DNA from: Clostridiales bacterium
GTDB taxonomy: Bacteria > Bacillota > Clostridia > Peptostreptococcales > Anaerovoracaceae
Length of the DNA stretch: 35,821 nt
NCBI GenBank assembly: GCA_009776955.1
Contig: WRMW01000017.1
Span: forward strand, 1 to 35,821
Direction of reading: 5' to 3'
Shown piece after piece: positions 1 through 8,847 of the stretch. The notes beneath the pieces are model-generated. The model was not told the DNA's origin. It searched no databases and saw only the letters and a list, made by a program, of their open reading frames with translations. Every line of letters starts with the position of its first letter. Position 1 is the stretch's first letter. The translations under genes were made by a program, and so were the position numbers.

Positions 1-3000
1 TCTCGCTTACGCCAGACACGCTACCGCCCTCATAGTCGTATTCGACCCTATAGCCCGTCCAGTCGGTGGCGGACGTAAGGTAGCCTGCTGAGTTGTATGT
101 GTACAGCGATTCCCTGCGCTTCGCACCGGCTTCCGCAGGGTACTTGATGCGCATAAGGTCGCCTTTGCCGCCTTTGTCATACTCATACATCACGTCGCCC
201 CCCAGTACGGGGTCGCTGATCCTGTCTATCCTGCCGTTCTTGTAGCTGATGTCTATGCTGACGCCGGCGCCGTCCGTGACGCTTTTTATGCGCTGCCTGA
301 TCAAAGCGTCGATTTCATCGATGCTGGCGTTGAAGGCTTTGACCTTTGACTGGCTGTTGAACGGGACCCTTGCCCTGTCAAGCCTTGCGAGCCGATCAAC
401 CCTTGGTGCGTTCGGATTGTTGCACAGCCATGCCAGATTCGTCTTTACCCTGTTCAGGGCGGCGTGCATCGTCCTGTCCCTGCGAATGAAGGGGTCATCC
501 CTTTCTATCTGCAACACCAGGTCGTACATCCACATGAACTCGTCCGTGAAAAAGTCGCGGCCATAGTCGCTGTATTCGCTTGGGTTGTTGCATATCCTGC
601 GATACTCGTTTATCCACCAGAACAGCTCGTCCCAATGCTCGTCCTTCAGCCTTTTGTGATCCGAAGGCACATTGGCCCAGGTCACGTCGTCGGCGGCGCT
701 GAGGGTCTTTGAGCCTTCGTAGTACAGCTTTTCGCCCGTCGCTTCACCGTATGCTATCTCTATCTCGTTGATCTCCCTTTTGGCCTTGTTGGGGTCCTTG
801 CCGTCCTCCCGCCCGTTTGCGTCCCTTATCAAGCCCAGGTTTCCTGCCCTGTTGAAATACATATGGAGGTTGCCGCCTTTGTCCACGATCTTGAGCGGAT
901 ATTTTTTGGCCATATCGTTAGGGGCGTTTGACCTGACAGGCACCACATAAAGCCCAAGCCCGTCCTCGTCCGCCGCTGCGCCGTTGTCGGCCTTCACCTT
1001 CCGCTCGGCGCCGTTCTCGTAGTACGATACATCCTGCCGCTTGAAGAAATGCTTCGTCCCATCGCCGTCCACCCATACATACGGATACTTGTTCGTGTCA
1101 GCCTCGCCCACGGGTATCGTGAGCGTCTGCTGGTAGTTCAGCTTCCATCCCCTCCCCGCACCGGTGAACGTGAGCGGGTTCATCGCCCCATACCATACTT
1201 CGTTGCCGTTGTAGATATGCTCCACGGAGGCCGGCATGCGACCGCCCGGCGTCGCCGAATCGCTGTGTACGAACGTGAGGTTGCCCGCATAGTCGTTCAC
1301 ATAGCCCGTGCCTGCGCGGCCGATGCTCTGGCTGTGCGTGGACCAGCGCCCGTCAAGCCCGCTCACGGCCCTGTACGTAAGCGTAAGGAACGCCGTGCGC
1401 GACGGGACGGCCATCTCCGTGAAAGTCTTCTTGGCCGTGTTGTACGGAACGAATTTGAAGCTGAGCCAGCCTCCCAAGCCTGCGTGAGCGCCATGCGCAA
1501 GCAACTTTGTCAGGCTGAATGCGGCGATGCCGCCGGCCTCCGGCACCGTCGCGAAGTCAAGCACCTGCGAATCGGACCTCTCATCATCGCTGCCCCATTC
1601 GTCGCGCTCGTCGACGATGGCCACCATCTTGGTTACGCCTTTCCGCTTGCTTGCGACTCGCAGCGTGGCCTTGCTTATCGCTGCGCCTGAGAGCTCCGGA
1701 AAAGCGTCGAACACCAGCCCCGTCTCGCAATAGACGTCTATCTTCTGCTTGAAGCCGTATTCATCGGTTATGGTCTCCTTCTTCACGCCTGCGTGCATGA
1801 CGCCGTCGCTGTGGTCGCTTATTACCGTGGCCTTGTCCTCGTTGTCATAGTGGGTGCAAAGCGTTTGGAAGCTGCTGCCCAGGGTGTTCTTCTTGCGTAC
1901 GCTCAACACAGGGTCTATGGTCACAGGCATGGCCCTCTCCGCATCGTTTATCCAACCGGCGTCCGCTGTCACGTTGAAGATGTAAAGGGTAGGCGCGCCT
2001 GGCTCCTGAAGCTTGCGCCTCAGCGCGCGGCCGCGCTCCTCCCTTCTGCGGCTATCGTCCGCAGGCAGGTTGAGGTTTACGTCCTCCTCCTCCTCGTCCC
2101 ACGGCGTCGGCTCCGCCTCATGGTCTTCGTAATAGTCCTCGTGGGCGGTGTCCGGCACGTCGTCCTCCTCTATGAGGTTCGGGTCCGTGGCGTCTGGAGA
2201 GCCTACAGGGTCGGATTCGCCTCCGTCATCCGACATGCTTTCGAGACCCGGCTCATCTGCGGGGTCTGGCTCGTCTGTGGGATCCGGCGCGTCTGCCTGC
2301 CCGGCGCCGAATATGCCTGCCGTGCCGCTGAAGGCTACCGCCTGGCTCATGGACGCCATCGTGTTCATGGAGCTTCTGGCCAGATGCGGCGTCTGGGCCT
2401 CGGCTATCGCCGCCTCGGCGTCGGCCTTGGCCGCAGCCGCCTCGTCCGACACCGGCTCGAGTATCCACTCTATCTCCTCGGGCGTGAAGTCTGAAAACAG
2501 GGACATGGGCTCCAGGGCGAGCATACGCATCGCTTCGGGTATGAGCATTTCCTGCAGGTTGGCCAGATTATGTATAGGCCGCAGGTCAAAGCTCACCGCG
2601 CTGCTGTACGCACCGTCCTCGTCATGCATGAACGGCGCAGGCAGCACATACCTTACCTCGCCTGTGGACCTGTCGGCGATCTCTATCGCGCCATGCGTGT
2701 TCAGGCGCGCCTCAAGGCCTGTGAGCGAAAGCGCGAAAGAGTACCTGTAGACGCTCTTGCCGCCTTCGCGCACTATGATGTTCTCCTTTATCCCCGAATT
2801 TGTCGGGACATACTGAAAGTCTACGCCCGCCCTTTCGTTGCTGAACGTGATTTCGGTCTCGGGCCTCTCTATCTCGATGAATGCGTGCTCGTCGTCAGGC
2901 AGATCGGGCGTCGGCGCCGACGGGTCGCCTGGCGGTATCTCGACCGCTTCCGCGCTCAGGCTGGGCACTGTGGTCGCCGATTTGTTGTTTCCCGTGCTTT

Positions 3001-3553
3001 GCCACTGCTCCAGATAGTCGAGCGGGTCGTATATGGGGCTGAAGCTTATGGCAAGGCCGTCCTCCTCAAGCGCGACCATGTTGTTCTGGTCAGCCTCCTG
3101 CGCTATTCGCAGTTCAAAGCTGTTCGCCGCGTTCACGAACTCAGGGACCGTGACCGTGCCGTCATCGGTGTCGGTCGCAAGGTCAGGGTGGTCCTTCGTG
3201 TCATACTCGTTCAGGGCGAGCTCAAGGCTGTTGTCGATCTCCGCCCATTCGCCTTCCTCGTCCATATAGTGGACCGGCTCCGAGAATATGACCTTCTCCA
3301 TGGTTCCGTCGCTCATCATGTACTGCTTCACATCCATTTCGCGAAGCGTGGACAATTCTTCTATTATGTATGGCTCGTCGTAGACGATAGGGTCGTCCGG
3401 GTCGGGGTCTGTTATGTCCTCGAAGGACTCGTACATTTCCTCGGGCGGGTCCGTGTCGCCGTACGCCGCGCCCGGAAAGAGCGCGAACACAAGCGCCGCC
3501 GCCACGAAGATCGCTGTCCAGCCTGCTCGTTTTCCGGCTCTCATACCGTACAT
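1..3553 (-). CDS. WapA/RHS-like secreted protein, 3' end beyond window
   Basis: The minus strand is open from an ATG at 3553 to the window edge, so at least 1184 residues are present and the C-terminus is missing. An N-terminal signal peptide (hydrophobic run AIFVAAALVFALF, then AAYGD) sends it out of the cell. A region of the type '...MSDGTMEKVIFSEPVHYMDEEGEW' follows, then an acidic low-complexity stretch, then a DNRLRE-like module that begins near 'MPVTIDPVL'. The last part has RHS/YD features (YEYDKGG, LYTYNSAGYLTSATDWTG, YDYEGG). This is the architecture of wall-associated WapA/RHS proteins. In that family the variable C-terminal tip is often a contact-dependent toxin, and here it lies outside the window. 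An alternative start is the ATG at 3544. A GAGGGG ribosome site lies 8 bases before 3553. It is divergent from the metalloprotease gene. Family is likely; any toxin activity is unproven. Confidence 0.85.
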   Translation of the reverse strand, partial: MYGMRAGKRAGWTAIFVAAALVFALFPGAAYGDTDPPEEMYESFEDITDPDPDDPIVYDEPYIIEELSTLREMDVKQYMMSDGTMEKVIFSEPVHYMDEEGEWAEIDNSLELALNEYDTKDHPDLATDTDDGTVTVPEFVNAANSFELRIAQEADQNNMVALEEDGLAISFSPIYDPLDYLEQWQSTGNNKSATTVPSLSAEAVEIPPGDPSAPTPDLPDDEHAFIEIERPETEITFSNERAGVDFQYVPTNSGIKENIIVREGGKSVYRYSFALSLTGLEARLNTHGAIEIADRSTGEVRYVLPAPFMHDEDGAYSSAVSFDLRPIHNLANLQEMLIPEAMRMLALEPMSLFSDFTPEEIEWILEPVSDEAAAAKADAEAAIAEAQTPHLARSSMNTMASMSQAVAFSGTAGIFGAGQADAPDPTDEPDPADEPGLESMSDDGGESDPVGSPDATDPNLIEEDDVPDTAHEDYYEDHEAEPTPWDEEEEDVNLNLPADDSRRREERGRALRRKLQEPGAPTLYIFNVTADAGWINDAERAMPVTIDPVLSVRKKNTLGSSFQTLCTHYDNEDKATVISDHSDGVMHAGVKKETITDEYGFKQKIDVYCETGLVFDAFPELSGAAISKATLRVASKRKGVTKMVAIVDERDEWGSDDERSDSQVLDFATVPEAGGIAAFSLTKLLAHGAHAGLGGWLSFKFVPYNTAKKTFTEMAVPSRTAFLTLTYRAVSGLDGRWSTHSQSIGRAGTGYVNDYAGNLTFVHSDSATPGGRMPASVEHIYNGNEVWYGAMNPLTFTGAGRGWKLNYQQTLTIPVGEADTNKYPYVWVDGDGTKHFFKRQDVSYYENGAERKVKADNGAAADEDGLGLYVVPVRSNAPNDMAKKYPLKIVDKGGNLHMYFNRAGNLGLIRDANGREDGKDPNKAKREINEIEIAYGEATGEKLYYEGSKTLSAADDVTWANVPSDHKRLKDEHWDELFWWINEYRRICNNPSEYSDYGRDFFTDEFMWMYDLVLQIERDDPFIRRDRTMHAALNRVKTNLAWLCNNPNAPRVDRLARLDRARVPFNSQSKVKAFNASIDEIDALIRQRIKSVTDGAGVSIDISYKNGRIDRISDPVLGGDVMYEYDKGGKGDLMRIKYPAEAGAKRRESLYTYNSAGYLTSATDWTGYRVEYDYEGGSVSGVSE

Positions 3554-3613
3554 AAAAGGCGCCCCTCTCTCTGCAATGCGCTCTCTGGCCAGCACAAACA
3601 AATCACGGGCACA

Positions 3614-3644
3614 GTATACCACGCCCTGTAACGATTTTGTAAAA
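3614..3644 (-). promoter_or_regulatory. Promoter for the WapA-like gene
   Basis: On the minus strand TATACT (3619-3614) is preceded by TGG, which makes a TGN extended -10. A weak -35, TTTACA (3644-3639), lies 19 bases upstream, so the extended -10 is the main evidence. It overlaps the edge of the palindrome at 3642-3657. Read by eye, not tested. Confidence 0.45.
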
Positions 3645-3665
3645 AAACGCGTTTTTTGATATCAT
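3637..3665 (+). promoter_or_regulatory. Promoter for the metalloprotease/anchored-protein pair
   Basis: TTGTAA (3637-3642), a 17-base spacer and TATCAT (3660-3665) form a plausible sigma-A promoter. A GAGGTGA ribosome site at 3673-3679 sits 9 bases before the ATG at 3689. Nearly the whole spacer is the palindrome at 3642-3657. Confidence 0.5.
3642..3657. promoter_or_regulatory. Perfect 16-bp palindrome, candidate operator
   Basis: AAAAAACGCGTTTTTT is perfectly symmetrical. It fills the -35/-10 spacer of the rightward promoter and touches the -35 region of the leftward one. A protein bound here could control both surface loci. It is not a terminator: there is no GC stem, and it lies upstream of both genes. 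The binding protein is unknown. Confidence 0.45.
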
Positions 3666-3688
3666 TACATTTGAGGTGAACGTATACA

Positions 3689-6600
3689 ATGAGGGTAGAG
3701 AAGTTTCTGCACAAAGCAATTGCATGTACGCTGGTGCTTGTCTTGGTGGCGACGGCCGTGCCGTTGCAGGCAGCGGCGGAAAGCGTCGGACATGAACCTG
3801 CCGAGGGGCATATCCTCGACGAGGTGCGCACATCCTTCGTTGAAGCCCATGCTGAAGAAACTGCAGACCTAGAAGCCATAGAGATAGACGCAAGCCGCTT
3901 GGAGCATATGGAGCAGGAGTACGAGGAGCCGGAGCCGCCTTCAGGACTCAGCGCCCTTGCAGACAGAGAGCCCTCGTATGCCGGCCCGTTCGAGGTCGGC
4001 GACACAAGGATGTTCCGAACCCGAACAGGGGCAGGCTCAGCCCAGGACAAATGCATCGCCGCCCATATGCTCGGGCGGAGCGCCCATGTCAATGTGTGGG
4101 CGCTGGACGATGACGACTACCACGAAAAGACCGGCACGGCGCACGACGCAAGCTGCCGCCTGCCTGACATAAGCACGGCATACGCCCAGAACATCGCGAC
4201 CATGTTCGACCCCATCTACGCACGGATGACAAGCGCAGGAGGCTTTGCCCCTCACGCAGGCACGATGGCGTATCCAGGCTCCGCCAACCTGCCTGCGGTA
4301 GGCGACCTTGGCGGCGACAGCAGGGTCAATTTCCTGCTCTACGACATCCACGGCGACGGCGGCGGCGGTGGCGGCTATACGCCAGGCTTCTTTTGGGCGA
4401 CCGATTTCTTCACCTACTCCAACGATGGGACCGACATCAAACCTGACGGCTGGAACGGCCCGGACAATCGCAGCTTCGCAAACGGCCTTGACATGCTCCA
4501 TGTCGACATCGGAGAGGGCCAAGGGTTCAACGCCCTCAAGATCGACGCCACGGAAGGCGAAAGGCTTTCCATCTATTCCACCCTTGCGCATGAGTTCCAG
4601 CATATGCTTTTCTACATCCACTTCGGCATATACGACCCGGACGTAGGCGGCAGGACGTACACCTGGCTCAACGAGATGCTGAGCGAGCTCGCCGGCACTT
4701 ATTTCGTGCATGAAGGGGCGGAAATAGTCCCTGTCGAACGTATGTTCCATGGGGCCGCGAACATCTACCCGCCCGGCTCGTCAGGCTATAGCGACTTCCT
4801 CAACTTCGCCTCATCCAAAAGCATAAGCATGGCGAAGTTCTTCGCTATGCTTATGTACAAGACATACGGCACTGCGTTCGCAAGCGGCATCTATGACGCG
4901 ATAATGACGTCCTATCCGACGGCAAGCGACGCCACCGAGCGGGCATACCACAGGAACAGGATATCGGCGGACGGCCACGACAAGACCGTAGGGAGCCTCC
5001 TTCAGGCCGCCACCGGCATCGGAGTCGGCGATGACACGCTGCACCTTGCTTACGCATTGTTCATGGAAAGCTTTGCTGCCGACGGAGGCCTAGTCCGTAC
5101 GGGAGGAAGCTCTGTGCAGACCACGAAGATCGTCGAAAACACGCAGGCATGGTCAAACCTCTGGGCCGTCCGTCCTTCCTTGGGCAGCCCATCCTTCAAT
5201 TCAGGGGCCGGCCTCAACTACAACCTTTCCTCATATGCGCCCGCCCCCGTGCTGCAAAGCGGGGACAGAGCCACTCTGAACGGCTACGGCGCAGCGGTGC
5301 CGGCAAGGGGACCCACCCACGAAATGCTTTTCAGGCTCGACGGGGCGGGGGCGGGGACCATCGCCACGCCGATCCTGACCATCAGCCTTGAGGACGCAAG
5401 CGAAGGAGCCTTGTACTATCTTGCGGTTCCGAGGTCAGCGACGCCGCCTGGCTCTGCAGGCGCGGACATCCACCCGCTGAGAAAGGACGGCGGCGACAAT
5501 GTCATCAACACATACAGCGGCACTGCGTACCTTTTCGTCTCGTCATTCTATCAAAGCGTCGACACCGAGCTCGCGTTCTCGTGGAGCGAATCCGACCCTG
5601 ACGAATTGACAGGGCTGGCCACCATAGCTCCCACCGCTCCGAGATACGGCGACACGCTGGAAGTATGGATCAACAGCGGCAACAGCGACTTCTACGACTA
5701 CCAATGGCGCGTGGACGGCGTGCAGGCAGGCACGGGAGCAGACACATATGAGATCGTCGCATCAGACATAGGCAAGGTCATAACGGTCGATGTGACCTCC
5801 CCCACAAAGAGCGGCGTGCTGACAGGGCGGACGACACCGGTGGGCAAAGCCATAAACCCGTATGTAGCCGCGCCGCCGACCCCGGCCGAAACAGACGCCT
5901 ACAGAATATCGCTGGCGCACACGGACGGCTACGAATACTCAAACGGCGGCTTCATTTGGCAAGACAGCCCTGTTTTCACAGGCCTGCAGGCCAACACCTC
6001 ATACCTTTTCTACCAAAGAGTGAAGGCGACCGCCACCCATACGGCGTCGGACATGAGCGTCGCAATGCAGACAAGCACAATGCCGCCGCTTACGAACGAA
6101 GATGCCGTGGCCGAGACCAAGGCCGCACTGACATGGAACGCGATAAGGGGCGCAAACCTTTTGGAATCAGATGTGGCGACAGACCTCTCGCTGCCGCTCA
6201 TAAGCGAGTACGGCGCCTCTATCTCGTGGTCGTCTGACCATGAGGCCGTCTCGCCCGCAGGCAGGGTGACAGTGCCCGTCTTCGCCTTCGGGATGTACGA
6301 CATCGCCGATGCCCATATAACGCTTACGGCGGTCATCACCAGGGGCTCGGCTACAGACACGGTGGTGTTCAACCTAACCGTACTTGCGGTCGTGGTCGAC
6401 GGCTTCACGCCTGTGAACGGCATACATTACACCACCACGCCTCTCAACCCCGAGGGCTGGACCAACCGCGATTTCGTCATAACCGCAAGAGCCGGCTACT
6501 CCCTTGGCCTGGTCGGCGACCCTGCATCAGACACATGGCTAAGCTTCCTGGCCTATACGGTGGAGACCCACGACGGCAACGTCGACTTCTATATGCGGGA

Positions 6601-8836
6601 CATGCTGACGGGCGAGATATCCCAAATGTCCTCCGAGGCGTACAAGATCGACCGATCCTTGGTTCCGGGCGACCCTTCGCGCATCATCCTCAAAAACTAT
6701 CTTGTTCTGAATGTCGGCGAGGATAGCGACCTTGACGCCAGGGCATGGCCTGACGCCACCGCGGAAGTCTCCTTGGCGGCGCTGAACGCCGACGTGGACG
6801 ACCCCGTGGCGACGGTGACTGCGGACGGCGTCGTCACGGCTGTAAGGCCGGGCAGCGTCGTCATAAAAGCATGGTTTGGGGACTTCCCTGACGGTTCGTA
6901 TATCGCCGCCGAATGCAGGGTGGACGTGGTGGACGATGCGCTGCCCATACACCAGGCGGTGAGCAGCGTCAGGCTGCTGCAGACCGCCATAAGGGTGAAC
7001 GCATTAAGCGAAAATTACGCACGGCTGCCCATTCAACTGATACTCGCCCAGAACGCGCCTTTGACAGGCCTGTCGATAGGGGCTCTGGACACCTCTCGCG
7101 GCGCCGCGGGAAACGCCTTGGCGGCGGTTGACTCCGTAAAGCTGACAAATGACCCTGCGGGCTATTTCACCTTAAAAACCATCGACGATAAGTTTGTAGA
7201 GTTTATCCCGACCCAGGCGCTTATAAGCCAGACGAAGGCAAAGCGGCTCACGTCCGCATTGGAGGTGACGGTCACAGGCGCAGGCGGCACGGAAACCCAT
7301 CTGACGCAAAACCTGAGAATCGACATCGCCCGTACATGGCCTAAGCTTAAAGCGAGGGCGGTCAGGTTCAACAGCTTTTTCCCTGGCGACCTCGTCCCCA
7401 TTTCCATCACGACCAACATAGGGGCTGTCACAAGCATCGAACTCAACGGGGAGAACCGCCACAATCCCATGGTGGAGTTCATAGACGGCGCCCTTCGTCT
7501 GAAAGACGCAGGGCAAAGACCCACACGCTTAGCCTTCAGGGTCAAGGTGAGCGACTTCGGCGACAGATGGTTCGATGTGGTTATGAACGCGTCTGTGCGA
7601 CGGACAAACCCGGTCGCAAGGCTCTCATCAGCCTCCGTGACGATGTACAAAAGCGCAGAGGTGCGGCTGACAGGAGCCGGCGTCCCGCGCATCACCGGCA
7701 TAACGTCAGGCCACCCCGATTTCACAGTGACGTACCCGACCCCTAGGCATGACAGCTTCCATTTGCAGTACCGACCTGGCTTGGACGACATCGTAAGCGC
7801 GAAAGCAAGGGTGCCGCTGACATTCAGCTTCGCAGGCACGGAAAGTACGCGCCTTCTCAGGCTGACGGCAAACGCGCCCCCACGAAACGAGAGCGTCAAG
7901 CTCTCTCGGTCCACGGTCACGCTCGTAAACAGCTCCGCCACGCATATGCACGGCGACAGCGTCACCGTCACAGCCGTCACAAAGCCGGTCGACGCCGTGA
8001 TCGCAAGCGTAGCGGCGGAGACGCCTGAAGGCGCATCGGCGCTGTCTATAGACCACACGGACAAGTCCATCCGCATCTCGATAGAGCCTTATGCCGCCGC
8101 AGGGGCATACAAGGTCCTTGTCACAACTGACAAAGGCAGGCGGGCTTTGCTCAACGTGAGGGTCATAGACGGCACAGGCAGGAACACCGCAAGCATCGCG
8201 TTCAGGGCCAGAGGCAAGCTTGACGTCATAAACCCCGGCAGCAGCGTCACCCTAACCCCTAGGTTCACGAGCTTTAACTATGCAGGCGGCAATGTGATGA
8301 TCGAGGACAGCGATATAGGCGCGGCGTTTGAGGTCGCCTCCGGGCCGAATGCGTCCGGCGTCGTGACACTGAGGATGAAGGACCTTCCCATAAAGCCGCG
8401 GGGAGTGCAGACCTTTATCCTCATATATGAGGACGCCATGGGCAACAGATGCAACGGAACCGTAAACATCACCCCAAGGCAGGGAAAGGCTCGGTTCACC
8501 CAAAGCGCGAAGTCTGTGGCCCTTCAAAGGAACGACGTGTACAGCGAGAGCCGCATAGACGTCTCAGTGAGGACTCCGGCCACGGCGAAGATATCGCATA
8601 TCGAGGTAAGGCCTACAAGGGAAACGGCCAAGGCCGCAAACCACGCCGAGGCCTTCACGGCAAGAAGATTGCAGGACGGGAGCTGGGCCATCGGATTCAA
8701 GGACAGCGATATCGACAGCAGGCTGCTACACACAAACGCGCTCAAAAGCAAAACCACGTCTATCAAGCTCAACATATACATTGCAGGGTCGGATGCAGTG
8801 GCGGGAACCGTTACCGTCAAGGTCGCAGTGGGATAA
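3689..8836 (+). CDS. Large secreted HExxH metalloprotease-like protein with Ig-like repeats
   Basis: 1715 residues. The N-terminus (MRVEKFLHKAIACTLVLVLVATAVPLQAAAES) is a clear signal peptide. A zinc-protease motif, HEFQH, lies at residues 301-305 inside 'TLAHEFQHMLF'. WLNEMLSELAG follows about 23 residues later, where E329 could be the third zinc ligand. This spacing resembles hyicolysin-type (M30) peptidases. The catalytic part covers roughly residues 90-470. The rest (about 470-1715) is a chain of beta-sandwich-like segments. One, near 800-900, has 'ISWSSDHEAVSPAGRVTVP', typical of bacterial Ig-like domains. Another, near 1020-1090, has a BIG2-like 'ATVTADGVVTAVRPGSVVIKAW'. There is no LPxTG-type anchor at the C-terminus, so it is either released or held non-covalently. 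The anchored-protein gene follows after 11 bases. Protease activity is inferred from the motif. Confidence 0.85.
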   Translation: MRVEKFLHKAIACTLVLVLVATAVPLQAAAESVGHEPAEGHILDEVRTSFVEAHAEETADLEAIEIDASRLEHMEQEYEEPEPPSGLSALADREPSYAGPFEVGDTRMFRTRTGAGSAQDKCIAAHMLGRSAHVNVWALDDDDYHEKTGTAHDASCRLPDISTAYAQNIATMFDPIYARMTSAGGFAPHAGTMAYPGSANLPAVGDLGGDSRVNFLLYDIHGDGGGGGGYTPGFFWATDFFTYSNDGTDIKPDGWNGPDNRSFANGLDMLHVDIGEGQGFNALKIDATEGERLSIYSTLAHEFQHMLFYIHFGIYDPDVGGRTYTWLNEMLSELAGTYFVHEGAEIVPVERMFHGAANIYPPGSSGYSDFLNFASSKSISMAKFFAMLMYKTYGTAFASGIYDAIMTSYPTASDATERAYHRNRISADGHDKTVGSLLQAATGIGVGDDTLHLAYALFMESFAADGGLVRTGGSSVQTTKIVENTQAWSNLWAVRPSLGSPSFNSGAGLNYNLSSYAPAPVLQSGDRATLNGYGAAVPARGPTHEMLFRLDGAGAGTIATPILTISLEDASEGALYYLAVPRSATPPGSAGADIHPLRKDGGDNVINTYSGTAYLFVSSFYQSVDTELAFSWSESDPDELTGLATIAPTAPRYGDTLEVWINSGNSDFYDYQWRVDGVQAGTGADTYEIVASDIGKVITVDVTSPTKSGVLTGRTTPVGKAINPYVAAPPTPAETDAYRISLAHTDGYEYSNGGFIWQDSPVFTGLQANTSYLFYQRVKATATHTASDMSVAMQTSTMPPLTNEDAVAETKAALTWNAIRGANLLESDVATDLSLPLISEYGASISWSSDHEAVSPAGRVTVPVFAFGMYDIADAHITLTAVITRGSATDTVVFNLTVLAVVVDGFTPVNGIHYTTTPLNPEGWTNRDFVITARAGYSLGLVGDPASDTWLSFLAYTVETHDGNVDFYMRDMLTGEISQMSSEAYKIDRSLVPGDPSRIILKNYLVLNVGEDSDLDARAWPDATAEVSLAALNADVDDPVATVTADGVVTAVRPGSVVIKAWFGDFPDGSYIAAECRVDVVDDALPIHQAVSSVRLLQTAIRVNALSENYARLPIQLILAQNAPLTGLSIGALDTSRGAAGNALAAVDSVKLTNDPAGYFTLKTIDDKFVEFIPTQALISQTKAKRLTSALEVTVTGAGGTETHLTQNLRIDIARTWPKLKARAVRFNSFFPGDLVPISITTNIGAVTSIELNGENRHNPMVEFIDGALRLKDAGQRPTRLAFRVKVSDFGDRWFDVVMNASVRRTNPVARLSSASVTMYKSAEVRLTGAGVPRITGITSGHPDFTVTYPTPRHDSFHLQYRPGLDDIVSAKARVPLTFSFAGTESTRLLRLTANAPPRNESVKLSRSTVTLVNSSATHMHGDSVTVTAVTKPVDAVIASVAAETPEGASALSIDHTDKSIRISIEPYAAAGAYKVLVTTDKGRRALLNVRVIDGTGRNTASIAFRARGKLDVINPGSSVTLTPRFTSFNYAGGNVMIEDSDIGAAFEVASGPNASGVVTLRMKDLPIKPRGVQTFILIYEDAMGNRCNGTVNITPRQGKARFTQSAKSVALQRNDVYSESRIDVSVRTPATAKISHIEVRPTRETAKAANHAEAFTARRLQDGSWAIGFKDSDIDSRLLHTNALKSKTTSIKLNIYIAGSDAVAGTVTVKVAVG

Positions 8837-8847
8837 GAGCCCGGCTG

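Noticed and set aside
4037-4750. 237-codon minus-strand frame inside the metalloprotease gene
   Set aside because: GC-rich antisense shadow; no RBS and no recognisable protein features.
7162-8076. 304-codon minus-strand frame inside the metalloprotease gene
   Set aside because: Antisense shadow of the Ig-like region with biased composition.
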